This document shows, piece by piece, positions 8,011 through 19,806 of a stretch of 64,000 nucleotides of DNA. The stretch's first letter is position 1; every line of letters starts with the position of its first letter. Origin of the DNA: a bacterium (GTDB lineage Bacteria; Myxococcota_A; Bradymonadia; UBA7976; UBA1532); contig JAUHXC010000021.1 in NCBI GenBank assembly GCA_030427205.1, positions 62,001-126,000 of the forward strand, read 5' to 3'. Both the position numbers and the translations under genes were made by a program. The notes under the pieces were generated by a model that was not told the DNA's origin, made no database searches, and worked only from the letters and a program-made list of their open reading frames with translations.

Positions 8011-9432
8011 GCGACGACATCGAAAGAGGGTTCGCCCATCCGGCTCCTCCGCCAAGCTCGGCGTCTGCCGCAGTATCGCCTTGCTGAGGCGTGCGACCTT
8101 GACCCATCAGACCTTCGACGTTGGGAGCGCGGGCTTGCCACGCCACCACCGCAGGCGATCCAGGCGTTGGCCGCCTACTTCGATGTCGATCCCGCCGACC
8201 TTCGTAGCAACGGCACGAACGGCGGTACAGTCACCGCAGGCGAGGGGTACATCACTGCCCTGCCGACCGACGTTGGCGTGATTCCACGAAGGGCGAAGCC
8301 GCCGAGCGGCTCACTGCGGGTGCTTGATCTCTTCTGTGGGGCCGGAGGCTTCTCCTACGGCTTGGAGATGACCGGGGCGTTCTCGGTCACTGCTGGCATC
8401 GACCTTCTGCCTGACCGAGTTGCGACGTTCTCCGCGAACCACGAGCACGCCGACTCGCTCTGCCACGACATTCGTCAGTTCGGCGCTGCGAGGCTGTCAG
8501 AACATGCCTTGAAGCCCGATGTGGTCGTGGGAGGGCCTCCTTGCCAAGGCTTCTCCTCGATTCGACCGTTCAGGGGCCTGACGGAGGATGACGAGCGCAA
8601 CAACCTATTCGAGTCCTTCGTGGTTGTCGTCTCGCACCTGAGGCCGCGATGGTTCGTCCTGGAGAACGTCGTGGGGTTGATCCAGCACAAGCGGCGGGCG
8701 GCGTTCAAGACCATCATCGATGGGTTCACGAGCATCGGCTACCGCGTGGACTGGCGAGTCCTGAACGCCGCCATGTTCGGCCTGCCCCAGAACCGCGAAC
8801 GGGTGGTAGTCGTCGGCTCCCGGGACGGCCTGCCGTTCCGATGGCCGGCCCCCACGAACTACACGCCGTACCGCTCGATGGCAGGCTCATTCGCCCGACA
8901 CATCACCGTGGAGCCGCTGTTCCAGGGAAGCCTTCCGCCAGCCGTCGCTGCCTACAACGCCATCAGCGACCTACCCGCTGTGGAAGCCGGTGAGAGCGCA
9001 GACCAGTATGTGTTGCCGCCGCAGAACGACTACCAGCGGCTCATGAGGGAGGGCAGCACCGGGCTCACCCTTCACGAATCGACTCGGCATCGCGAGCACA
9101 TGATGGAGATCATTCGCCAGTCGGGCTCGAATCGCAACGCCCTGCCGAACGGCATGACCTCAAGCGGGTTCAGTTCGAGTTACAGCAGGCTCGACCCGTT
9201 GACGCCCAGCGTGACGTTGACCGTGAACTTCGTCCACCCGTCGTCCAACAAGTGCATCCATCCGTACCAAGACCGGGCGCTGACGCCGCGAGAGGGTGCC
9301 CGCATCCAGGGCTTCCCTGACCGTTTCGAGTTCGTGGGCACTCGCAGCAAGGTCGTCAAGCAGATTGGCAACGCAGTACCGCCGCTGCTGGGTAAGGCGG
9401 TAGGCGACGCCTTGCTCGCTTCTATGCGGTAG
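8002..9432 (+). CDS. DNA (cytosine-5) methyltransferase with N-terminal HTH domain
   Basis: 476 residues from the ATG at 8002. Residues about 10-70 are an XRE-type helix-turn-helix (SPIRLLRQARRL, QYRLAEACDL, LRRWERG). The C5-methyltransferase domain then begins with motif I LDLFCGAGGFSYG, has the catalytic motif IV VVGGPPCQGFSS, motif VI ENV and motif VIII QNRERVVVVG, and ends with motifs IX/X (LTPREGARIQGFPD, QIGNAVPP). It protects host DNA against the partner nuclease. HTH-fused C5 methyltransferases (M.SsoII, M.EcoRII type) repress their own promoter. It converges on the nuclease gene with only 12 bp between stops. GC content is clearly lower than in the neighbours, pointing to transfer. 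Confidence 0.95.
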   Translation: MSSATTSKEGSPIRLLRQARRLPQYRLAEACDLDPSDLRRWERGLATPPPQAIQALAAYFDVDPADLRSNGTNGGTVTAGEGYITALPTDVGVIPRRAKPPSGSLRVLDLFCGAGGFSYGLEMTGAFSVTAGIDLLPDRVATFSANHEHADSLCHDIRQFGAARLSEHALKPDVVVGGPPCQGFSSIRPFRGLTEDDERNNLFESFVVVVSHLRPRWFVLENVVGLIQHKRRAAFKTIIDGFTSIGYRVDWRVLNAAMFGLPQNRERVVVVGSRDGLPFRWPAPTNYTPYRSMAGSFARHITVEPLFQGSLPPAVAAYNAISDLPAVEAGESADQYVLPPQNDYQRLMREGSTGLTLHESTRHREHMMEIIRQSGSNRNALPNGMTSSGFSSSYSRLDPLTPSVTLTVNFVHPSSNKCIHPYQDRALTPREGARIQGFPDRFEFVGTRSKVVKQIGNAVPPLLGKAVGDALLASMR

Positions 9433-9444
9433 GCCAATGGCGGA

Positions 9445-10080
9445 TCAGGTGAATAGCTTGGTCAGCGTCTTCCGGTGCTTGGATCTGCCCGTGTATGGAC
9501 AGCGAGAGAGGTCGAAGTACACCGGCGACAGAGCGGCCATGCCAGCGGCGTTGATCACCGCCGTCTTGCCGGAGTCTCCCTCGGTGTTGGAGAAGTTGAA
9601 GTGCTCCTCTTCAAGAACCCCAACCCGAACGTCCCACACCCAAGCAACGTCACCACGTTCACCGGGCGTGAAGGCCCCCGATGATGCGGCCAGTACATAC
9701 CTCACCGTGAGGTGAGGTCCCGGCTTGATGAGATGACCCTTTGGGTTGTTCTTCTCCAGCGCGACCTTGATTTCCACATTTGAGCAGCCATCTCCCACAC
9801 CCAGAAGATCCGGGTAGGTGTGGGGCCGGTTGGCCTTGAACCGCCCGTCCGAGGCGGCTTCGATGCCCGACCGGAAGATGTTGCCCAACATGGCGGAGAA
9901 GTTCGCCAGTTCGATCATCTCCGCCATCCGAGGTTGGCCGCGCTGATGCAACGTCGCGTCAAGAGCATCGAGCGTCTCGTGAGTGCTGGTAATCGCCTTG
10001 GCGATGGTGGCCTGTTGCAGCCCCAAGGCTCGCAGCGCATCCGTCTGGCGAATCCTCCGGGTATCTACTTGCCTCGTCAC
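9445..10080 (-). CDS. Type II restriction endonuclease, PD-(D/E)XK-like
   Basis: 211 residues with a GTG start overlapping the controller stop (GTGA). Residues about 88-105 read YPDLLGVG then NVEIKVAL. This is a PD followed about 14 residues later by an ExK (EIK), the catalytic core of PD-(D/E)XK nucleases. The N-half is helical. Location next to a C5 methyltransferase and a controller gene makes a Type II enzyme very likely; the recognition site cannot be inferred. Coupling to the controller gene delays nuclease synthesis until controller protein builds up after entry into a new host. Confidence 0.8.
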   Translation of the reverse strand: MTRQVDTRRIRQTDALRALGLQQATIAKAITSTHETLDALDATLHQRGQPRMAEMIELANFSAMLGNIFRSGIEAASDGRFKANRPHTYPDLLGVGDGCSNVEIKVALEKNNPKGHLIKPGPHLTVRYVLAASSGAFTPGERGDVAWVWDVRVGVLEEEHFNFSNTEGDSGKTAVINAAGMAALSPVYFDLSRCPYTGRSKHRKTLTKLFT

Positions 10081-10319
10081 TCCTGGTCCTCCGAGTCTAC
10101 TCCGTCAAGAAACTCGGAGGCCGACACGCCCAGCGCCTTGGCGAGCCGCACCAGATTGACAACAGCGACGTTGCGCTCACCCCGCTCGATTCCGCCGACG
10201 TAGGTTCGGTGTAGTTTCGCCCTGGCAGCGAGCTCTTCCTGGGAAATCCCTACGTTCAGCCTGAGCAGGCGTAGGCGGTTCCCAAGACGAGTGAGCAGCG
10301 CAGTCTCCGAGGCTTCCAT
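10077..10319 (-). CDS. Restriction-modification controller protein (C protein, XRE family)
   Basis: 80 residues from the ATG at 10317-10319, the classical size of C proteins. The helix-turn-helix is plain: LGNRLRLLRLNVGISQEELA, then HRTYVGGIERGERN, then VNLVRLAKALGVSASEFLDG. A longer open frame upstream adds a non-conserved leader and was not used. The gene overlaps the nuclease gene by 4 bp. C proteins bind operators upstream of their own gene, first activating and later repressing the C-R operon; a candidate site is at 10360-10371. Confidence 0.88.
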   Translation of the reverse strand: MEASETALLTRLGNRLRLLRLNVGISQEELAARAKLHRTYVGGIERGERNVAVVNLVRLAKALGVSASEFLDGVDSEDQE

Positions 10320-10359
10320 GCCGAGGAAGATCCGCGCGATGATGACTTTCCGTCTACAC

Positions 10360-10371
10360 CCTATGAGTAGC
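10360..10371 (+). promoter_or_regulatory. Shared 12-bp motif upstream of the controller gene (candidate operator)
   Basis: Same CCTATGAGTAGC as at 7999-8010, located 41 bp upstream of the controller ATG (which is read on the minus strand). A weak CTAC/GTAG dyad spans it. Placement fits a C-protein or methyltransferase-HTH operator; the protein that binds is unknown. Confidence 0.4.
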
Positions 10372-10490
10372 AGCGCCGGCGGCAGGGGTTCTGGAGGAGG
10401 TGACAACGATGTGTAGAGGCAGGACGGGGGCTTGGTGGTTACGGTGCCCGAATGCGGTATGGTTGGCCTGACTGCGGGTCAGATGGACCA

Positions 10491-10831
10491 CCGCGCCGCC
10501 CGCTGGCGACGTGCCGCCCGAGGGCGACCTCAACGCCCGCTGCGACGGCACCGTCGCGACCCGGACCTTGACCAGCGGCCAGATGGACTCCGTGGACTGC
10601 AGCGCCAGCAACCTCACCTGCGAGGCCGGCTTCTGCCTCGGCCAGGGCCCGTCGGTGCCCGCCAGCTATGGCGACCCGCGCTGCGAGACCCTCGACTTCG
10701 AAGGCGCCTGCCAGGGCCAGATCGCCGTCTACTGCGACAAATTCGGCAACTACTTCGCCCAGGACTGCGCCGAGTGGAGCGCCGGCTGCGGCTTCGCCGA
10801 CGACGGCGACGGCTACTGGTGCCGCCGCTGA
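10491..10831 (+). pseudogene. Orphan C-terminal domain of the lysozyme-like lipoprotein (direct repeat copy 2)
   Basis: 341 bp, about 96% identical to 7097-7437 with no gaps and the same stop. It encodes only the Cys-rich domain, with no signal peptide or linker; an ATG at 10511 could start a 106-residue fragment, but there is no good ribosome site. Several differences are synonymous and others conservative, so the copy was under selection for some time or derives from a paralogous gene. Best explained as the 3' end of a tandem paralogue whose 5' part was replaced by the restriction-modification island. Confidence 0.75.
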
Positions 10832-10933
10832 GCGCGCCGGGCGCCCGCTGATTGCTGGCCGGACGCGAAGAAGATTGACATGTGTATCAGGTCGCACGTC
10901 TCCTAGAGGCCACCCGTTGCCTCTGGAACGCCT

Positions 10934-13201
<2,268 letters not shown>

Positions 13202-13256
13202 GCCTGCCGTCTCCGCTCACGGCTGCGGCGGCGCTTGGCCCAGGGCACCAGCCGCC

Positions 13257-13285
13257 CGGCCTGCCAGCGCCATGCGGGCAGGCCG
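13257..13285. terminator. Hairpin between convergent genes, likely bidirectional terminator
   Basis: A 9-bp perfect stem (CGGCCTGCC / GGCAGGCCG) with an 11-nt loop between the sensor kinase stop (13201) and the convergent GNAT stop (13305). No clear U-tract, as is common in such GC-rich genomes. Confidence 0.45.
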
Positions 13286-13304
13286 CCTGGGGTTGGCCCG
13301 CTCT

Positions 13305-13774
13305 TCAGTCCAGCCTGAGCTTCATGCCTTCGTGGCTCGGCGCGAAGCCCAGCTTCTCGTAGAAGCGGTGCGCGTCGGGCCGCCGCTTGTCGGTGGTCAG
13401 CTGCACCATGTGGCAGCCCGCCTTCTTCGCCCGTGTGATCGCCCAGCGGAACATGCGCGCGCCGAGGCCCGCGTTGCGCTGCTCGGTCGCCACCCGCACG
13501 CCTTCGATCTGGGCCCGCGGACGCCCCTGGTACGTCAGCGAGGGGATGACCGTCAGCTGCAGCACGCCGACCACCTTCTCGCCGGTGCGCGCGCGCTGCA
13601 CCGCCACCAGCAGCGTATCGTTCGGGCTCGCGGCGATGGCGGCGAAGGCCTGCCCGTAGCCGTCGGGCAGCGGCACCGCGTAGCGCTCGCGGTCCCGGCC
13701 CAGGGGGTCGTCGGCCAGCAGCCGCACGATGCCCTGCAGGTCGCCGTCTCGCGCCGTGCGCAGGATGATCGCGC

Positions 13775-13778
<4 letters not shown>
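13305..13778 (-). CDS. GNAT-family N-acetyltransferase
   Basis: 157 residues. The start ATG overlaps the stop of the aldehyde dehydrogenase gene (ATGA). The acetyl-CoA-binding segment is visible as IEGVRVATEQRNAGLGARMF (the Q/R-x-x-G-x-G/A type loop) and the C-terminal AHRFYEKLGF is a standard GNAT end. Substrate unknown. Coupling to the dehydrogenase suggests it is co-expressed with it rather than functionally linked in any obvious way. Confidence 0.85.
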
Positions 13779-15205
<1,427 letters not shown>

Positions 15206-15278
15206 GCGGGCTCCGTGGCGTCGTAGGTGGCGGGCGCGGGCATGGGATGAGCGGAGGGCGGCGGCGGTCGCCCCCGGC

Positions 15279-16919
15279 TCAGATGAGCTGGGCCTTGGCC
15301 TTGATCTCTTTGTTGAGCACCCGGTCGTTGACGCTGTAGTCCACCGGGCAGTCGACGACGTGCACCCCGCCCTCGGCGTGGCACTGGCGCAACAGCGGCC
15401 CCAGCTCTTCGGTCGCGGCGATGCGGTGCCCCTTCGCGCCGTAGGCCTCGGCATACTTGACGAAGTCGGGGTTGCCGAACTCCAGCCCGTAGTCGGGCAG
15501 GCCCATATTGGCCTGCTTCCAGCGGATCATGCCGTAGGCCGCGTCGTTGAGGATGAGCACCACCAGGTTCATGCCCATGCGCACCGCGGTCTCGAGCTCC
15601 TGGCTGTTCATCATGAAGCCGCCGTCGCCGCAGATGGCCATCACCGGCCGATCGGGGTGCACGATATGGGCCGCCATCGCCGAGGGCAGGCCGGCGCCCA
15701 TGGTGGCCAGCGCGTTGTCGAGCAGCACCGTATTCGGCTCGCAGGCCCGGTAGTTGCGGGCGAACCAGATCTTGTAGATCCCGTTGTCGAGCGCGATGAT
15801 CCCGTTGGGCGGCATCACGTCGCGCACGATGGCGACCAGCCGCTGGGGCAGCACCGGGAACCGGTCGTCGCCGGTGAACTCGGTGAGGTGCGTATCGACG
15901 TGGCGCTTGACCTCCATGAAGAAGTCGAAGTCCCAGCGCCCCTGCACCAGCACCCGCTCCTTGAGCTGCCAGATGCTGTTGGCGATGTCGCCGACGACCT
16001 CCACCTGCGGGAAGTAGACCGGGTCGACCTCCGCCGACATGAAGTTGATGTGGATGACCTGCCGCCCGCCGACCTCCATGAAGAACGGCGGCTTCTCGAC
16101 GACGTCGTGGCCCACGTTGATGATCAGATCGGCGTGCTCGATGGCCCGGTGCAGGAAGTCACCCGACGACAGCGCCGCGTTGCCCAAAAACCGCGGGTGG
16201 CGCTCGTCGACGACGCCCTTGCCCATCTGGGTCGAGAAGAACGGGATGCCGGTCTTGTCGATGAACTGCGTCAGCATGCGCGAGGTCATCTTGCGGTTGG
16301 CGCCGGCGCCGATGAGCAGCAGCGGGTGGCGCGCGCTCTCGATCATGTCGGCGGCCTTCTTGACCGCCTTCTCCTCGGCGATGGGCCGGCGGGCGAGGCT
16401 GGCGGGGATGATCTGCGCGGCGGTGTCTTCTTCGGCGATGTCTTCGGGGAACTCCAGATGCCCCGCGCCCGGCCGCTCTTCGTGCACGACGCGGAAGCAC
16501 TCGCGCACCCGGGTGGGGATGGTATCCCCCGAGACCAGCGTATGGGTGTACTGGGTCAGCGGGCGCATCATGCCCACCACGTCGAGGATCTGGAACTGCC
16601 CCTGCTTGCTGCTCTTGATCGGCTTCTGGCCGGTGACCATCACCATCGGCATCGCGCCGAGCTGGGCGTAGGCCGCCGCGGTGACCAGGTTGGTCGCGCC
16701 GGGCCCGAGGGTCGACATGCAGACCCCCGCCTTGCCCGTCAGCCGGCCGTAGGTGGCCGCCATGAAGCCCGCCGCCTGCTCGTGGCGGGTGAGCACCAGC
16801 TCGATGCTCGAATCGCGCAGCGACTCGAGCATGGCCAGGTTCTCCTCGCCGGGGATGCCGAAGATGTACTCGACGCCTTCGGCCTCGAGGGCCTTGATGA
16901 ACAGGTCGGATGCTTTCAT
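15279..16919 (-). CDS. Acetolactate synthase-like thiamine diphosphate enzyme
   Basis: 546 residues, the length of large subunits of acetolactate synthase and relatives. The activating Glu lies in LVLTRHEQAAGFMA, a flavin/substrate loop block is MSTLGPGATNLVTA, and the diphosphate/Mg motif runs from GDGGFMMNSQELETA to LNDAAYGMIRW. It joins two pyruvate units (or pyruvate and another oxo acid) with loss of CO2. No small regulatory subunit gene is nearby, so a catabolic role (acetoin route) or another ThDP reaction is possible. A dyad lies in its leader at 16937-16979. Likely co-transcribed with the aldehyde dehydrogenase. Confidence 0.88.
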   Translation of the reverse strand: MKASDLFIKALEAEGVEYIFGIPGEENLAMLESLRDSSIELVLTRHEQAAGFMAATYGRLTGKAGVCMSTLGPGATNLVTAAAYAQLGAMPMVMVTGQKPIKSSKQGQFQILDVVGMMRPLTQYTHTLVSGDTIPTRVRECFRVVHEERPGAGHLEFPEDIAEEDTAAQIIPASLARRPIAEEKAVKKAADMIESARHPLLLIGAGANRKMTSRMLTQFIDKTGIPFFSTQMGKGVVDERHPRFLGNAALSSGDFLHRAIEHADLIINVGHDVVEKPPFFMEVGGRQVIHINFMSAEVDPVYFPQVEVVGDIANSIWQLKERVLVQGRWDFDFFMEVKRHVDTHLTEFTGDDRFPVLPQRLVAIVRDVMPPNGIIALDNGIYKIWFARNYRACEPNTVLLDNALATMGAGLPSAMAAHIVHPDRPVMAICGDGGFMMNSQELETAVRMGMNLVVLILNDAAYGMIRWKQANMGLPDYGLEFGNPDFVKYAEAYGAKGHRIAATEELGPLLRQCHAEGGVHVVDCPVDYSVNDRVLNKEIKAKAQLI

Positions 16920-16936
16920 GGGGGCTCCTGCCGCGT

Positions 16937-16979
16937 GGGTGCGTAGCGATTGTGAGTGATCGAGCAGGGCTACGCACCC
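16937..16979 (-). promoter_or_regulatory. 11-bp perfect inverted repeat in the leader of the acetolactate-synthase-like gene
   Basis: GGGTGCGTAGC and its exact complement GCTACGCACCC are separated by 21 nt. It lies in the 72-bp gap after the upstream membrane-protein gene (stop at 16992) and 17 bp before the ATG at 16919. It may be the terminator of the upstream gene, an attenuator, or an operator; the long loop makes an operator or bipartite site plausible. Confidence 0.45.
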
Positions 16980-16991
16980 CCCGTCGCGAGA

Positions 16992-18554
16992 TTACATGGT
17001 CGGGTCTTCGCGCGGCGGCGCGCGCGCAGCCCTGGCCCGGCGCAGGCCGCGATCGACCATCCCCAGCCCGAGCAGCATCAAGAGCGCGCTCACCGCGACG
17101 AGCGCCTGCCCGGTCGGCGTGCGGGCGATGGGCTGGGCCAGCCAGAAGTCGATCTCCCGCGGCTTGAGCTCGACGGTCTGCAGCAGCTCATCGGGGAAGT
17201 ACGTCGCCCACGGCGCCTCGCGGCGGGCGGTCGCATCGTCCCAGTCGTGGATGTGCCGCCGCACGAGCCAGGCGTGCACCGCGATGGCGTTGAACTGCGG
17301 CACGAAGTGCGTCGGATAGGCGTTCTCGTGGCAGTGCCCGCAGTCGTCCCGCGGGCCCTCGCCGAGCAGCGCCCGCCGCGCGGCGTTGTTGACGTGGATG
17401 TGGTGCCCTTCGTAGACCGCGTTGCCCAGCAGCTGCACCCCGACGCTGATCACGCACAGCGCCGCCAGCGCGAGCCGGCGGACGCGCCCCGGCGCCAGCA
17501 GCGGCGAGTCGAGCAGCGGCAATACGAGCAGCGGCATCAGGCAGGTCAGGAAGCGCGGGCCGAACGACCACGCGCCGTGCCAGAAGACGTACTTGCCGTA
17601 GACCAGCACCAGCGTCGCGGCGACCCCCAGCACGAACCACGCCTCGGCCCCGCGGCGGCGCACGAACGCCGCCAGCCCCAGCGCGCTCGCGATCAATATC
17701 GGGTTGAACCAGAGGACGCCTTTGCCCGACGAGAACAGCAGCCCGTGCAGGCCCACCCACCAGTCGCCCGCCATCGGGCCGGCGAAGTGATCCATCTGGC
17801 GGCCGGTGCCCAGCAGCGATCCCGAGCGCAGCCAGTTGTACCAGAGGGCCAGCGCGATGAACGGCGCGACGGCCACCAGCGCCTTGCCCAGCATGCGCGC
17901 GAACGCCGGCCGCCGCCCGCGCCAGCGCCACGCCAGATAGCCGAACGCCACCGGCACCAGCGCGTAGTAGACCACCTTGGCCAGAAACAGCTGGCCCCAG
18001 GCGATGCCCAGCAGCCACGGCGCCGCCTTTTGATCGTCGCGGGCGTAGACCGTCGCCATCACCGCCAGCAGCAGCGCCAGGGTCTGATAGCTCTCGCTGA
18101 AGTCGGAGTGGGCGTAGACCCAGTGCTGGGTGGCGAGGCCCAGGCACAAGGCCGCGAAGAGCGCCGGTCTGCGGTTGATGGCCAGTTGGCGGCACAGCAG
18201 GAAGAACAGGGCCACCGCCAGCGCGCCGTAGAGGATGTTCGCCGCCCGGTGGGCGATGGCCCAGCGGTCTTCGGGGCGATAGCCGCGGGCGAAGTGGTCG
18301 ACGGCGCCCACCGAGGGCCCCATGGCCACCGCGATGCCCAGTGAGAAGGTGGTGTAGTGCTTGCCGTCGGGGCCTTCGAAGAGCCAGCGCCCGGGCTGCA
18401 GATCGAGGTCGAGCCGCCCCTGCGCCCAGAGCTGGCGCGCGAGCATGTGCTGGTAGAGCCCGTCGCCATAGGGCCGGGTCGCCCCGGTCGTCAGCAGGTA
18501 GAAGCCGACGAAGCCGAAGAAGAGGCCCGCCGCGATCCGCCGGTCGATGCGCAT
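16992..18554 (-). CDS. Multi-TM glycosyltransferase-like membrane protein
   Basis: 520 residues with about eleven hydrophobic segments spread over the protein and a first extracytoplasmic loop bearing RPYGDGLYQHMLARQLW, the layout of GT-C-fold lipid-linked sugar transferases (ArnT/PMT-like). The C-terminal loop contains DDCGHCHENAYP, a CxxCH sequence that would bind heme c if exported; this is unusual in such proteins. The C-terminus ends in an Arg-rich tail. Substrate unknown. Confidence 0.65.
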   Translation of the reverse strand: MRIDRRIAAGLFFGFVGFYLLTTGATRPYGDGLYQHMLARQLWAQGRLDLDLQPGRWLFEGPDGKHYTTFSLGIAVAMGPSVGAVDHFARGYRPEDRWAIAHRAANILYGALAVALFFLLCRQLAINRRPALFAALCLGLATQHWVYAHSDFSESYQTLALLLAVMATVYARDDQKAAPWLLGIAWGQLFLAKVVYYALVPVAFGYLAWRWRGRRPAFARMLGKALVAVAPFIALALWYNWLRSGSLLGTGRQMDHFAGPMAGDWWVGLHGLLFSSGKGVLWFNPILIASALGLAAFVRRRGAEAWFVLGVAATLVLVYGKYVFWHGAWSFGPRFLTCLMPLLVLPLLDSPLLAPGRVRRLALAALCVISVGVQLLGNAVYEGHHIHVNNAARRALLGEGPRDDCGHCHENAYPTHFVPQFNAIAVHAWLVRRHIHDWDDATARREAPWATYFPDELLQTVELKPREIDFWLAQPIARTPTGQALVAVSALLMLLGLGMVDRGLRRARAARAPPREDPTM

Positions 18555-18568
18555 GGCCGCAGTCTACG

Positions 18569-19357
18569 TCAATCGGCGAGGGGCGGCGCGCCCATGATGT
18601 TCTGCCCGGCGTCGACGTGCAGCACCTCGCCGGTGATGCCCCGGGCCATGTCCGAGAGCAAAAAGACCGCCGCGTCGGCGACCTCCGCCTGATCGACCGT
18701 GCGCCGCAGCGGCGCGATCTCGCCCGCCTGCCCCAGCATCTTGCGAAAGCCGGGGATGCCGCTGGCGGCGAGGGTCTTGATCGGGCCGGCGCTGATACCG
18801 TTGACCCGCACGCCGTCGGGACCCAGATCGGCGGCCAGATAGCGCACCCCCGCCTCGAGCGCCGCCTTGGCCACGCCCATCACGTTATAGCGCGGGATGA
18901 CCTTCTCGGCGCCGTAGTAGGTCAGCGTCAGCAGCGCGCCGCCCTCGGTCATCAAAGGCGCGGCGCGGCGGGCCATGGCGGTCAGGCTGTAGGCGCTGAC
19001 GTCCATCGCGAGCGCGTGCCCCGCCCGGCTGGTGAGGTTGAAGCGGTTGAGCAGGTCGTCGCGCTGGGCGAAGGCCACCCCGTGCACGACGAAGTCGAGC
19101 CGCCCGTCGAAGGCCTCGGCGGCGGCGGCGAAGCAGGCGTCGAGGTCCGCGTCGTCGGACACATCGCACGGGATGCAGAACGGGGCGTCGATCTGCGCGG
19201 CGAGCGGCACGACGCGCCGTTCGAGGCGCTCGCCGAAGTAGCTCACCCCGACCCGCGCCCCGTGGCGGTGCGCCGCCTCGGCGATGGCCCACGCGATCGA
19301 GCGGTGGTTGGCGACGCCGAAGACGAGGCCGTTCTTGCCGGCGAGCAGCGCGGTCAT
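18569..19357 (-). CDS. fabI: Enoyl-[acyl-carrier-protein] reductase (NADH)
   Basis: 262 residues. Catalyses the last reduction of each fatty-acid elongation cycle. The FabI-type start [20 protein letters not shown], the active-site Tyr/Lys pair in [12 protein letters not shown], the IKTLAASGI loop and the end [12 protein letters not shown] are all present. Last gene of a tightly packed run: its ATG overlaps the stop of the rimI-like gene (ATGA). Confidence 0.97.
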   Translation of the reverse strand: MTALLAGKNGLVFGVANHRSIAWAIAEAAHRHGARVGVSYFGERLERRVVPLAAQIDAPFCIPCDVSDDADLDACFAAAAEAFDGRLDFVVHGVAFAQRDDLLNRFNLTSRAGHALAMDVSAYSLTAMARRAAPLMTEGGALLTLTYYGAEKVIPRYNVMGVAKAALEAGVRYLAADLGPDGVRVNGISAGPIKTLAASGIPGFRKMLGQAGEIAPLRRTVDQAEVADAAVFLLSDMARGITGEVLHVDAGQNIMGAPPLAD

Positions 19358-19806
19358 GGGCGTTCTCCTGGCTGGGCGGCAGAGCCCAGCGGGCGGCGGT
19401 ACAGCGCGGCGTCCTCGCCGTCGGCATAGTAGCGTCGGCGGGTGCCGATCGCCTCGAATCCGGCGGCGGCGTAGAGGCCGCGGGCCGGCGTATTGCCCGC
19501 CCGCACCTCGAGGACGATCGACGCGGCGCCGCGGGCGGCGGCGTCGGCGCAGAGGTCGGCGAGCAGGCGGCGGGCGATGCCCCGGCGCCGCGCGGCGGGG
19601 TGCACCGCGAGCTCACACAGCTCGGCCTCGTCGGCGATCACCCGGTACTCGCTGAAGCCGAGCGCGCGGCCGCCCTCGACGAAGACCCGGCGGGTGGTCA
19701 GCGGCGGGCTCTCGCGCAGCGCCGCCGGATCGCGGCGGCCGCCCAGCGTCTCGACGAGCAGCGCGTTCACCGCCGGCGCGTCGCCGGGCTGCAGCGGCCG
19801 GATCAC
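19354..19806 (-). CDS. RimI-like GNAT acetyltransferase
   Basis: 150 residues with a GTG start that overlaps the engB stop (GTGA). The GNAT core reads [22 protein letters not shown] (acetyl-CoA loop RRRGIA) and [35 protein letters not shown]. The last part is characteristic of RimI, the N-alpha-acetyltransferase of ribosomal protein S18, though broader N-terminal acetylation is common in bacteria. Confidence 0.85.
   Translation of the reverse strand: MIRPLQPGDAPAVNALLVETLGGRRDPAALRESPPLTTRRVFVEGGRALGFSEYRVIADEAELCELAVHPAARRRGIARRLLADLCADAAARGAASIVLEVRAGNTPARGLYAAAGFEAIGTRRRYYADGEDAALYRRPLGSAAQPGERP

Noticed and set aside
10875-10906. TTGACA at 10875-10880 as the -35 box of the sensor kinase promoter
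   Set aside because: The -35 is perfect, but no acceptable -10 box lies at 16-18 bp, so a promoter call is not supported.
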